A stretch of 64,000 nt of DNA from contig CM060064.1 of NCBI GenBank assembly GCA_030533445.1, forward strand, positions 2,149,416 through 2,213,415. The letters are read 5' to 3'. The first letter of the stretch is position 1. Every line of letters begins with the position of its first letter. This stretch comes from Cyprinodon diabolis. Taxonomy: Eukaryota; Chordata; Actinopteri; Cyprinodontiformes; Cyprinodontidae. The notes under the pieces were generated by a model. That model made no database searches. It was not told where the DNA came from and saw nothing but the letters and a program-made list of their open reading frames with translations. The translations under genes were made by a program, and so were the position numbers. Below, piece by piece: positions 21,782 to 33,700 of this stretch.

Positions 21782-24700
21782 GTAGTCGTCTAGAAAGCCC
21801 AACAGGAAGCCGATAAAATGATACAATTTTCGCCATAAATCCACAGCCGACAGTCAGCAATTTCTGACATGATGATGATGATGATGATGATGATGTAGTT
21901 GTTTCTGTGGTTGAGGCTAGACTCTGGTGGTTAGTGAAAATGGTGCTTCCTGGTCTGATCCGCTGTCTATCAGTCTGTTTCAGATGATTCTGTGGATCTA
22001 AGCAGCCCTGAACGTCAGTCCAAACCGAGCCGCCAGAAACCGCCCTGGTGGTCAGATGACGAGCACAGCAGTGGAGGTAAGGACGCCTGAATCAGAGTCA
22101 CGGTCGGCAAACTAACAACTTACAAGTAGAGATGGAGAGATGAAGCCTCATTGAACCGTTTAGCCTAACTGATTCAACGATCCCCACAGTTCATGAAGCT
22201 TCATGTGAACATGTCACCACCTACTGGTGGAGTGCAGAACTACAGTTAGGAATAAAATCTGTATTTATTTTCCAATTGTTTTTCTTGGTTTTTTTCCATT
22301 TTGAAATTGTTAATGATTGGTGTGTATAATGAAACAATAATAAAATAAGTTTTTTTTAAGTGTAAAATGTCTTATAAGAGAAAAATCCTTTTAGGTTCAC
22401 AGTTTTTCTGCCATTTTAGTGAAATTAATTCAAATTCAGTCAAAGTGTTTGTTCAAATTGGGCAATGATGACAAAATGAAAGGTGTTAGTCTTTTTTTTT
22501 CAAAAATCAAAATGTATCACAGTTTTTGGTTTTAATCGGGTTGGAAGTTATGTGTTCAACCAATCTTATGGCTAAACCAGCCAATCTAATCTGGCAGTGT
22601 TTTTACCTAATCTCTATTTGAACTAGAGCAAATTAAAACAAATCAAGTCACATTAGCCAAAATACTTGTTAAGTTTTATCACAACTTTAAAGTCTAAGGT
22701 GGGTTTTGAACCAACAACCTGAGGAATGGAAGTCAGTCAATGTCTTACAGCTGACAACTCCAGTTATGGTAACTATGCACATGAAAGCAATACTACTTAA
22801 AACTAACGTTACAGCTGTAAGCAGAGGTTTGCTCAGATTTTGATATTTAGATGTTTAACCAAACTAGTTCTAACCAACTAGATTGGTTGTTTTTCCAACC
22901 CATCTATTCTTAGAATCTCCTCCAAACTCCCACATCTTGACTGAATAGTGAGGCAGTTTAAATGCCTGCTGAAGTTCCTGGTGATCTGAACCACTTCCTA
23001 AAGCGGTTGCGTGCTGTGGCAGGGTTGCTAGGCTTCGGACGTCGTCTGTTTTGGCTCCTCCCCCAAATGAATCACGCCTCGATGCGCGCCTCACGGATAC
23101 GCCCCCCCTTCACTAATCGAAACATGCCTCGCAGCCTCGGCTCATCTCATGACATCACTACTAACAAGTAATGAAAACATGAGAAAGAGTTGAAGCAGGG
23201 GAAGTTTGCAGTGGTAGAAGATGGAAATGTAGAATAACGATGCCATCAGTCATTTATCAAAGACTTGAACCTTCAAATTTCCGCTAATGTCTGTGAGATC
23301 TCTGCTTAGCAGCCAGACAGACGCTGTAGAAACAATATCTGTCTGTAGTTAAAGTTTTCGGTCATTGTTCTAAAACCTTAGAAGACTGAGAAGCCGTTTC
23401 TTTTTTTATTGCGTCGTTTTGTGGTTTAAATTTAATCACGTTACGTCTGGATAAAAGAAAAAATAAAGAAAAGCAGTGGATCAGCTAGACTCCTGCGATG
23501 GTCCAGACCTATCAGCCTCCCAAGGTTTGCTCCTTCAGTGCTCTGCCGCTGGTTTAAAGGTATTAGGAGGATTTTTTACCTCCACTTAAAAAAAAATGCG
23601 TGAGTGTGCACGAGCCCATTTCTCCTCGTGCACGCCCTGTTTAAAATGTGCGGTTCTCGTAGCTCATACAATCTTAATGTGTCCACATACAGCGGAGACT
23701 GTATAGTGAACTTTATAGTGAACTCAGTTAACTGACCGTTCAGACAGATGATCACTACTTTTTACTCCATTGGTCTCGTAACTCCTCCTCCACTGCGCGG
23801 TAACTGCGCCATCTTTAATATTAGTCGCCGCTGTCGGGTAGCGGCAGCCTATGGCGACAGCGGGCCGCTGTGACAGCAAATCCCAGAATGCTTTGCGAGG
23901 AGAGCTCTCCATGCAAAGCATTCTGGGATATATCTGCCTCTTCTGAGGCCGTTCTTTTCTTCTCAAACATTTTGTAGACACTTTTTCTCTTCCGACCCTC
24001 GGCCATTTTCAAAGAACTGGGGTGAGAAAGGTGAGCATCAATGACTGTCTGAAACCGTAGCTCACCACAGATAACGGGGCGAGCACGTAGGACAGCCTTA
24101 CATGAACATATCACCAGAATGATTTACAGTTAGGAGGACCACTGATTGAGATGATGCACACGGACATAAAAGATCCTCTATACCTTTAACACAGCAGTCA
24201 GTGACAATCAAAGTAGAGCTGCAACAACGAATCGATAAAAATCGACTTTTAAAAGCGTTGGCAACGAATTTCATCATCGATTAGTTGTGTCGCGCGATTA
24301 ATGCGTCATCCGCCGCCGCTGTCATCACATCCACTTGACTGAAACGGGGGAAGAAAAAAAAAATATGGCGGAGCGAGTCAGCGCTGCAGGTGCAGTGTTG
24401 CCAACTCAGCGACTTTTCAGACCCCTCCAGCGACTATTTTTCAAAAAAGCGACTAGCGACAAATCTGGCGACTTTTTACGGTGTGACTGGCGGCTTTTGG
24501 AGACTCTTACGTGAAAGCATTTATCGTTCCTACTCTGCCGTGGGGCGCCTCCCCCATCCAAACCCCGTTCTCCTACTCCCACAGGAGTCCCTGTGCTTTG
24601 TAATGTGAAAAAAGTCGTAACATGCAACTTTTGTAAAAACAAATGAACATGGCACGGAAGCACCGCTGTTATGATGCAGCACCTGAAAAGGAAACACGTT

Positions 24701-27700
24701 GGAGCCTCGATGGCAGTGAAGAGAGCTGATCAGCAGGGTGAGCGACCATGTTTCGTTTTAAAGTGGGGAAACGTAACGTTAGTTTCTCAGGTAGCTCATC
24801 TGATGCTTTCCTTACCGTGTTAGTAGGTTACAGACAGTGATAAGGTTGGCAACTTATTTTACTTTTAATTTCATTTGAATTAGCTTAAGTAGCGTTTATA
24901 TTTTCTTTATAAATCAATTAAGTTGCAAATTATGAGGGCAAGGCTTTTAAAGTTTAAATCTTCTGGCAAAGATAAAGTAAAGAAGATCCTGCAATTTATG
25001 GAAGTAAAGCAGAATAAAATCCAGCAAGATCAGTAATATATCAATTAATTATCTGCCACATTCCCATGTAAATATCTGTCTTTGGAGGATGTGTTTTTTA
25101 GCACCCCTAGTTCTCTCATTTTTATTCCAAATACAATTTATAATCTGAATCACAGGCTATTTTTATCTCTATGGTTCAGTATTTTCTCAGGTAGCAACTT
25201 TAACTGCTATACTTTCCTGTCTTAAAAGGCAGAACTCTTCTAGTCTAAAAGAAATGAATTTGTTGAAATGGGGGGGCCTATTGTTTGAACCCCTTAGGGG
25301 CTTTTAAAAAAGTCTTTTTTTGCACTTTATGAAACAAAGTAGCCTATATTGTGTGGATGTACAGCTACATTTCTCATGTAAGTTTGCGTAGTTTTAACAC
25401 AAACATTTATTCTTCATATTGCACCAGTACAGTTAATGAGCAACCTGTACTTGTGTGCTTGTTTGTTCTGTCTAAAATGTTTATTTTGGAATAAAGAGGT
25501 TAGTATAAAAAATATTTTTTGTCCGATTCATCGATTAATCGAAAAAATAATCGGCAGATTCATCGATTTTTAAAATAATCGTTAGTTGCAGCCCTAAATC
25601 AAAGCTTCTCCATCAATGCAGAACAATCATGATCTGAAACACCTGATGTTACCATTTTAATGTCAGAGCTTAACAGGACACTAAATCTAGTCTGTGACCT
25701 TAAATAAGCAGAAATTATTTGTTTTGGAGAATGACAAGTGTCCACATATAAATGGAAAAGTCGCTCATTTTCAGAATACAAACTTCTGAAATTACTTTAA
25801 ATCTGAAATTATTCCGTCCTGTTCAATAAATGATCAGTGTTTTTAATTCAGAGTAATTTTCATGTGAATGTGCTTTACTGGAGGCATCCATGTTTGTCAA
25901 AGAACACTACTGCCACCTACTGGTTAGTGACATTGTCACGGTGCGGTATCGGCTGTTGATCAAGTCCCAGTGCTGTATCTGGTGTTTGTCACAACGCGCT
26001 ATTATCCAAGTCATCTTGAAAACATTCTTCTTCCAAATGTCGGCTACATATTACGTGTTTTTTCTCTGGCCAGAAGTTCGATGGCAAATCCTCCCTCTTC
26101 AAGTTGGCGATCCAACGACCAACCCGTCCGTGGAGGATCAGGAATCAGAAAGGTGAAATAAATAGTGTTGCGCCGATACCAGTATCGGGCGGGGCCCCGA
26201 TCCAGCACTAAAAGGGCGGTATCGGTATCGGCGAGCATAGGGATGGAACGGTTAATGAAAACCGTCCGAACCGTTCGGTTCGACTGTCTCGGTTCGGTTC
26301 GCGTGTGTTTCATTCGGTTCATGCGCTGCTCCTTTTTCTCATAGGCGAAGCGTTTACACTCCAGAGCAGAAGGTGGCGGTACTGCGACCAAAGCCAACCA
26401 CCAGTAGTAAACAAGAGGAAGAAGCGAAGCAGCGTAGCCGGGTGTAGCAGAAAAAAATCAGTTGTTGTGGAGAATTGTGTGGGTATGGCGAGTGGGAAAG
26501 AACAGGAGTTGGAAGATGCGCCAGCAGCACTTTCTAGGTCTGCTGTATGGGACCACTTTGCATTTAGAGTGACCTACGATGACGGCGGGAAGAAAGCTGT
26601 GGATAAAAGTGCAACAGTGTGCAAGCATTGTGCAACACGTTTTGTTTATGCTAACAGCAACATGACCAACATGTCAACAATCAATATATACCGAACAGAA
26701 AACCGTGACCACGGAACCGTGAACCGAACCGAACCGTGGATTTTGTGAACCGTTCCACCCCTAGGCAAGAACCAACAAATAGGGCACTAATACCATTTTT
26801 AGAGTCAAAACTGTATTCCAGCATCCAGCTGCCATGCACGTGGGCATTGTCAGTTTCACTATAGCTCTGGTGAATTTCAATGGTGAAGTCCTCTGGAAAT
26901 CTTCAATAATTGTTGTTGATTGCAGATGTGTCTAGTAGTTCCCATTGATTTAGCTTGTAAAGCGGGGAGAATGGCGCTAGGCTTACTGCACCGTGACGTC
27001 ACTGCTGGAAGATGGCAGGAGGGAGGGGCTACTATATTTGGGCAAAAATGGCCGCTCCAAGACACCTTGATTGCGACAAAAATTATTGTTTTTATTTTTT
27101 AACTGATTAACGCTAAATTCCTTAAATCACCACGAACGCATTAGTTTTAGGTATAAATGATGATTCTTTGATGAGCGGACTTTTCCTTTAACTGATTAGA
27201 ACTGATCTGTTTATAGGTGAGTGTTTCCTTTGGACGTGGCTCTGGTTCACGTTCAGCCTTTCCCCTTGGTTCCTTTTCTCTTCTTCTCCTCCACTTTCCA
27301 CTGCAGCAGAGTCATCCCAACGGCGGTTTATCAAAGACCCAAAGCCCCCGACTGACAACAACCAGGGTGAGCTCACATTGACCAACAGTTGTCCCTCCAT
27401 CAACATGACTTTGGCTCCACTTCAGTCCAACTCGTTAGTTAAAATCAGACTGTTGATGCAAAGCTGGGTGGTTTCCTGGGAGCTTTTATCATCCAGCGCT
27501 GACTGCTGACAGCCTGTCATCATTAGATCTGCTGCTATATGCTGTCTGAGGTCAGAGCTGCAGGATGTTTGTTCGTTTAACTGACCTGTTCTAGATGCAG
27601 CTGTAAGTTAAGGATCCTCTTTTCGAAGGAACATTCAGCTGGTAGGAGGCTGTTTTTAAGGGCTTGTAGTCGTTCTCTCTTCCACTGAACCTTTCCATCT

Positions 27701-30700
27701 TTTAGACGTCAGCCTTTGGTCTTCTGTAGCTTTAGACGAACATGTTTTGTAGTGTAGTTGACCGTTTTGCTGTAAAACTCAGAGCAGGTCGAACTTGTTA
27801 GCTCGCATGTGACTTCTGAAGGCACACAGATTAACATAATTAGACGTTCTAACAAATAAGCTTCCTGTTTTTTTGTCTTTTAAAAAGTAAAAAACATAAT
27901 TTTTTACCTGTCAGTCACATAAAACCCAGAGGTTTGTCCAAACATGTGAGCAGAAGCGGATAATTCAGGTCCAGAAAGTAAAAACTTCATCCTGTTCATT
28001 TAACCAGCTGATTACCTGGAAGTGGCTGGAAATAATCTCTGTACTGGCTTTTTACTTTCTGGATCTGGATTATCCACCTCTGAACGTGGGAATGTTCTTG
28101 AGGTGGGAATACTTCCGGAAGGGCCTGGATCCCTCCCTCTGGCTGTCTGCACGCAGCACCAACCTTGTCTCCCTGTCTGTCTTCATGCCGTCTGAAGCCG
28201 TCCACCTGGACCCCCCCCTGAAGCCCGTCCCCAGACCTCGCAGCACCGCTCTGCACACACGCCCCAAACAAACCGCCTCAGCGGATCCCCAGAGTCTGGA
28301 GGGGGGCGGTGCTTGGTCAGGAGGTCAGAGCAGACGCACCGATGAAGACCTCCAGAGGAGGAGTCCAGACGAAGCGGCTAACAGTGATGGGGACATCCAT
28401 GGTAATCTGGCTCCTAATCCCAGACAGCTGCCCTGGTGCTCAGTAGTGATCTAGCATCTCTAAGGAGGAGTGACCTGCTTTCATCCCTTACCTTCCTCTC
28501 TGCTCCACCTTTCTTCATTTCTTCTCCTTTCTGTGCTCCTCTGTGATTGGCTACCTTTCCAATCAAAAATCCAAAGAGACATTTCTAAATGTGGTCACAG
28601 AGAATTAAGATCAGGCAATATATTTCTGTTATATTTAGAGTCTATTTATTTTGGACATTCAACACGAGTCAGCAGGTCGGTCGTCATCTTCAGCCAAAGT
28701 CTTGAAGAGCCTCTGTCATTTTTAAAGAGCCACAGGTTGCATCTCCCTGGGCTAGAAGAACTAGTGAGGCCTTAACGCTGATGCTGCGTTTTAAGCTTCA
28801 AAAATGCTTAAAGAAATTTGGACTCTGAATCAAACTGGTCCAGTTGCTTTGCTGCTCTGGTCTATCTGCTCTGTTCTGTAGCTCCCAGCTAGAGAGCAGC
28901 TTGGCTTTATTTACTTCATGAGTTGGAAAATAGTTTTAAGTCGGGCATACCCAGTATGATTTTTTTTTTTCAATCGCTGCACACAGCTGCAGCTCACACT
29001 GTACGACGAAACCGCAGGTTGAAAGGTTCACAGCTCACCATGTTAGTTTCGACCCGACGCTCTGATGCGATCTACCTGCTCACACTGTACGTCTAAAAAA
29101 CCAGGTGGGACTCAGCAATGTTGTGAGATGGCGCTACTCGGACTAGACAGATTTATTTAGTCATTTTGTATACACAAGTGTAAACAAAAATACATTTTGT
29201 TTAAAACAGCTCTGAGTTCATCAAGGCCGTTCCCTGTTAGGTTAATCTATCTCTCACTGGTCAGATGGATCTCCTAATAACAGCAGTCCTCCCCTTCATG
29301 CCATGAGGGAGGCTGTGTGACTCATTCTTATCTCTCATGACCTTCCTTTGGAGCGTGTGACGCTAAGAACAGACATACCTCAACATTTTTTACTTCACAC
29401 AGGCCTGCAGGATGATTTGGCGTCTGTTGAGAACGTGACACTAGGGGACAGTGTAGGTTTTTTGGTTCCGAGTCCAATCAGCCCTCAGAGCATCTGAAGC
29501 CGCCGTAGGTCATGGCGGTTGATCTAAAGAGGCGTTGTGGAGTCTGAGTCGTAGAGCAGACGTATGGACATGGCAGCCAAAGGCTAATGAACGTTTGTAC
29601 TGATGTCTTCTCTGTTTCTTAATGTCCAGGTCTCACAGGATCTGGAAAGGTTTTCAGGAAGTCTCTGAGAGGCTCTCAGCCTACTGAGGAAGAGGGGGAA
29701 GATGCAGGCGGTCCCGGGCATAGGGACGTTACAGGCGGCTCAGAGAGAGAGGGTGAGTTCATGCTAACCAGGAGACGCGCTGGTGACCATCTTCATTCTG
29801 CTCCATTGTCCTCATCACCCTGATCCTTATTTCACATGACGCTGCCTTCAGGGACCGTCAGTCAGGATGGGAAAGCCCAGAACCTCTGGTCAAAAGCAGA
29901 ACGGACCAGTTAGAGCGCCAGAATTACCCATAATGCAACAGATGGCAGCAACAACTGAGGCTGTTTCTCAATTCTAAGAACGCGAGTATGGACTGGTGTT
30001 CTCACTAAGTACGTTCTTGACAAGAACAGTTAAAGTATGGACCCAGCAGCACACTTGTGACATCACCACATTCAAAGATAGGCTGCATTTCACCTCATGT
30101 TATTAATAGTCTCTGGATAATAATAAATTATTACTTTTTTAATCTAGTGAGGTAATAATAATGAACACAGTCAGATAAACACAAATCAAATGAACATTTT
30201 TCCAAATAAAACAATCAAACCTCCATCAGAGCCAGCGGTACTTCACACACTTCACTATGTAGAGAGATGGCTGCTGCAGACGGACTAACGTTAGCCCTGG
30301 CTGCTGCAGACGGACTAACGTTAGCCCTCGCTGCTGCAGACGGACTAACGTTAGCCCTCGCTGCTGCAGACGGGCTAACGTTAGTCCGTCTGCAGCAGCG
30401 AGGGCTAACGTTAGTCCGTCTGCAGCAGCGAGGGCTAACGTTAGTCCGTCTGCAGCAGCCAGGGCTGACGTTAGCCAGTCTGCAGTAGCCAGGGCTGACG
30501 TTAGCCCGTCTGCAGCAGCCAGGACTAACGTTAGTCCATCCGCAGCAGCCAGGGCTAGCAGCCAGGGCTAACGTTAGACCATCCGCAGCAGCCAGGGCTA
30601 AGGTTAGTCCGTCTGCTGCTGCGGATGGGCTAACGTTAGCCCTCGCTGCTGCAGACGGACTAACGTCAGCCCTTGCTACTGTGGACGGGCTAACGTTAGC

Positions 30701-33700
30701 CCTCGCTGCTGCGGACGGACTAACGTTAGCCCTGGCTGCTGCGGATGGACTAACGTTAGCCCTGGCTACTGCAGACAGGTTAACGTCAGCCCTGGCTGCT
30801 GCGGACGGGTTAACGTCAACACATTCAAAGATAGGCTGCATTTCACCTCATGTTATTAATAGTCTCTGGATAATAATAAATTATTACTTTTTTAATCTAG
30901 TGAGGTAATAATAATGAACAAAGTCAGATAAACACAAATCAAATGAACATTTTTCCAAATAAAACAATCAAACCTCCATCAGAGCCGGCGGTACTTCACA
31001 CACTTCACTATGTAGAGAGATGGCTGCTGCAGACGGACTAACGTTACCCCTGGCTGCTAGCCCTGGCTGCTGCGGATAGACTAACGTCAGCCCTTGCTGC
31101 TGCAGACTGGCTAAAGTTAGCCCTCGCTGCTGCAGACGGACTAACGTCAGCCCTTGCTACTGCAGACTGGCTAAAGTTAGCCCTCGCTGCTGCAGACGGA
31201 CTAACGTCAGCCCTTGCTACTGCAGACGGGCTAACGTCCTGGCTGCTAGCCCTGGCTGCTGCGGATGGACTAGCCAGCCAGGGTTGACGTTAGTCTGTCT
31301 ACAGCAGCCAGGGCTAACGTTAACCTGTCTGCAGTAGCCAGGGCTAACGTTAGCCCGTCTGCAGCAGCCAGGGCTAACGTTAGTCCATCCGCAGCAGCCA
31401 GGGCTAACGTTAGTCCATCCGCAGCAGTCAGGGCTAACGTTAGTCCGTCTGCTGCTGCGGATGGACTAACGGACTAACGTCAGCCCTTGCTACTGCAGAC
31501 GGACTAACGTCAGCCCTTGCTACTGCGGACGGGCTAATGTTAGCCCTCGCTGCTGCGGACGGACTAACGTTAGCCCTGGCTGCTGCGGATGGACTAACGT
31601 TAGCCCTGGCTACTGCAGACAGGTTAATGTCAGCCCTGGCTGCTGCGGACGGGTTAACGTCAACCCTGGCTGCTGCGGACGGATTAACGTTAGCCCTGGC
31701 TGCTGCGGACGGATTAACGTTAGCCCTGGCTGCTGCAGACGGACTAACGTTAGACGGGCTAACGTTAGCCCTGGCTGCTGCAGACCGGCTAACGTTAACC
31801 CTGGCTGCTGCAGACGGACTAACGTTAGCCCTGGCTGCTGCAGACGGACTAACGTTAGCCCTGGCTGCTGCAGACCGGGTAACGTTAGCCCTGGCTGCTG
31901 CGGATGGACTAACGTTAGCCCTGGCTGCTGCGGATGGACTAACGTTAGCCCTGGCTGCTGCAGACGGGCTAACGTTAGCCCTGGCTGCTGCGGATGGACT
32001 AACGTTAGCCCTGGCTGCTGCGGATGGACTAACGTTAGCCCTGGCTGCTGCAGACCGGCTAACGTTAGCCCTGGCTGCTGCGGATGGACTAACGTTAGCC
32101 CCGGCTGCTGCAGACGGGCTAACTTTAGCCCTTAGTTAGACTCGGAGCTCTGCTGGTTGCCGCGGTCCTCTCAACACCTGAATTTTTTTTTTTTTTTTTT
32201 TTTTAAATCAGTAAATGTTCCATAAAGTGACGCTTAAAGTATAATGTTCTCGCCTCAAATGATCTTAAAGCATACTTTTATTGAACAACAGTAACAGAAA
32301 AGAGAACTTTTAACCTAATACTCTGAGCTCTGTGAGCGCTAACCTTGAAGCAGCTGCTGCTGCAGTGCATGCTGGGACAGCTGTCAGTCCGGAGAACGGA
32401 CAAGTCTGCTCGGATGCATGCTGGGTAAAGGGGGAGGGGCCAGAACAACAGCTGGCGACTTTGTCTGTTCTTAGTCTTCTTAATCATGTAAATTGGAACA
32501 GTACTAGGGCGGCTGATGACGCTTCACGAGGACACGAGAACGCACAGGTACACAGATTGAGAAACTGACAGGGTGTCTCTGTCGCTTCGATCCTTCCTTC
32601 GTCCTTCCCCTCCCCCTCCCCTCCCCTCCCCCTGTGGTCCAGCCACCATGGAGCTTCCCTCTGGCAGGCAGGACCTTCCTCTGAGGATCCTCCCTCCATC
32701 ACCTCCACTCTGCATTTCCTCAGAGACTGAACAGATTTTGTTTGTGTGCAGAATCCGTGCTGGCAGCAGCTGGGAGGGTGAGCAGGATGGGTCTGGACAC
32801 TCTGGAGGAGGAGGAGGAGGAGGAGAAGGCCCGGTTCTTCGCCCAGATCGAGGCAGGAGCTTCATCAGCTGTAGATTACTCTCAGCTGAACAGAGAGATG
32901 GACTCCAGCCTTTCTACCTTCACCATGGACCTCAGGTTTGTAAACAGCTGGAGTCTGATGGAAGCCAGTCAATGGATGCTACCTGGACTGGTGTCATAAA
33001 CTAGAGAACCATCTGTTGGTGTGAAGTTCAAGCTCCGCTTTGAGACTTTATGGACTGAAGAAGATTGTTTCCTTCTAGAAAAGTGGAGAAAGAAGAAATG
33101 GAGCAGAGGGAAGCAGGAGCGGCAGGTAGGAGGAGCCTCCAGAGGAGCGTCCTGGTTGAGCTTCTCTCTCCGTCTCTTCATCAGATCTCTGTTCTTTCAG
33201 CCCTTGCCATCTCCCCACACTACAGTGAGGATTTTGAAGATGAGGAGGGTCTAAAGGAGCCACTGGGGCAGGTTGGGAGATCCACTCTCTGTTCAGTCTC
33301 AGAAATGTCTGAGAAGCAGCTTCTCTCCAACATCAGTTTCTAACAGAAGGATCTGAACTCAGGCTGATGGTGATTCATCCAGTGTCATCCGCAGGAAAAT
33401 AATCCCACAGATTGAAGCTTTCTCTGACAGTGACATATTTCTGTCCACCAGGTGGAGACACTTCCTTATGTGACATAATCTCAGCATCTTTAGCATAATA
33501 GCGTCAATGTTTCAGCACAAACAGAATCAAAAAGCTCATCAGATGAACCAAACACAGCCAACGTGATAGATTAGAAGAATTCCCATCCGGCTGGATCCCA
33601 GCGATGTTCAGAATATTTTACAGGGCAGGTTGGGAGCGCTGACTCTTCATCATTAGACCTTTCTGCTCTTCATCTGCTGGAAATGCTTTCTGGTCCCTCA

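Larger units (their letters stand above)
25749..27191 (-). mobile_element. TTAA (Kolobok-like) element with decayed THAP domain, interrupted
   Basis: Read on the minus strand it begins TTAAAGGAAAAGTCCGCTC (27,191 downward) and ends near 25,749 in GAGCGACTTTTCC. The ordered THAP features are [10 protein letters not shown] at the start, then in shifted frames [34 protein letters not shown] and DNSAL. Stops and frameshifts break the frame. It is split by other insertions at about 26,163-26,800. TTAA termini together with THAP point to Kolobok rather than P elements (family knowledge plus inference). Confidence 0.75.

Noticed and set aside
26305..26748. Host BED zinc-finger gene
   Set aside because: The frame is enclosed by hAT terminal repeats and lacks the distal histidines of the finger, so it is a transposase remnant.
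28086..28454. Independent 122-codon gene
   Set aside because: The later half fits as CEP162 exon 4 with matching phases. The rest is the intron-side continuation of the same frame.
30269..32130. CRISPR-like array
   Set aside because: Units are contiguous without unique spacers, orientation changes, and the genome is eukaryotic.
30215..32139. Ala/Leu- and Asn/Val/Ser-rich frames of up to 208 codons on both strands
   Set aside because: A 30-bp period (a multiple of three) keeps frames open without coding pressure. Frames switch strand with array orientation.
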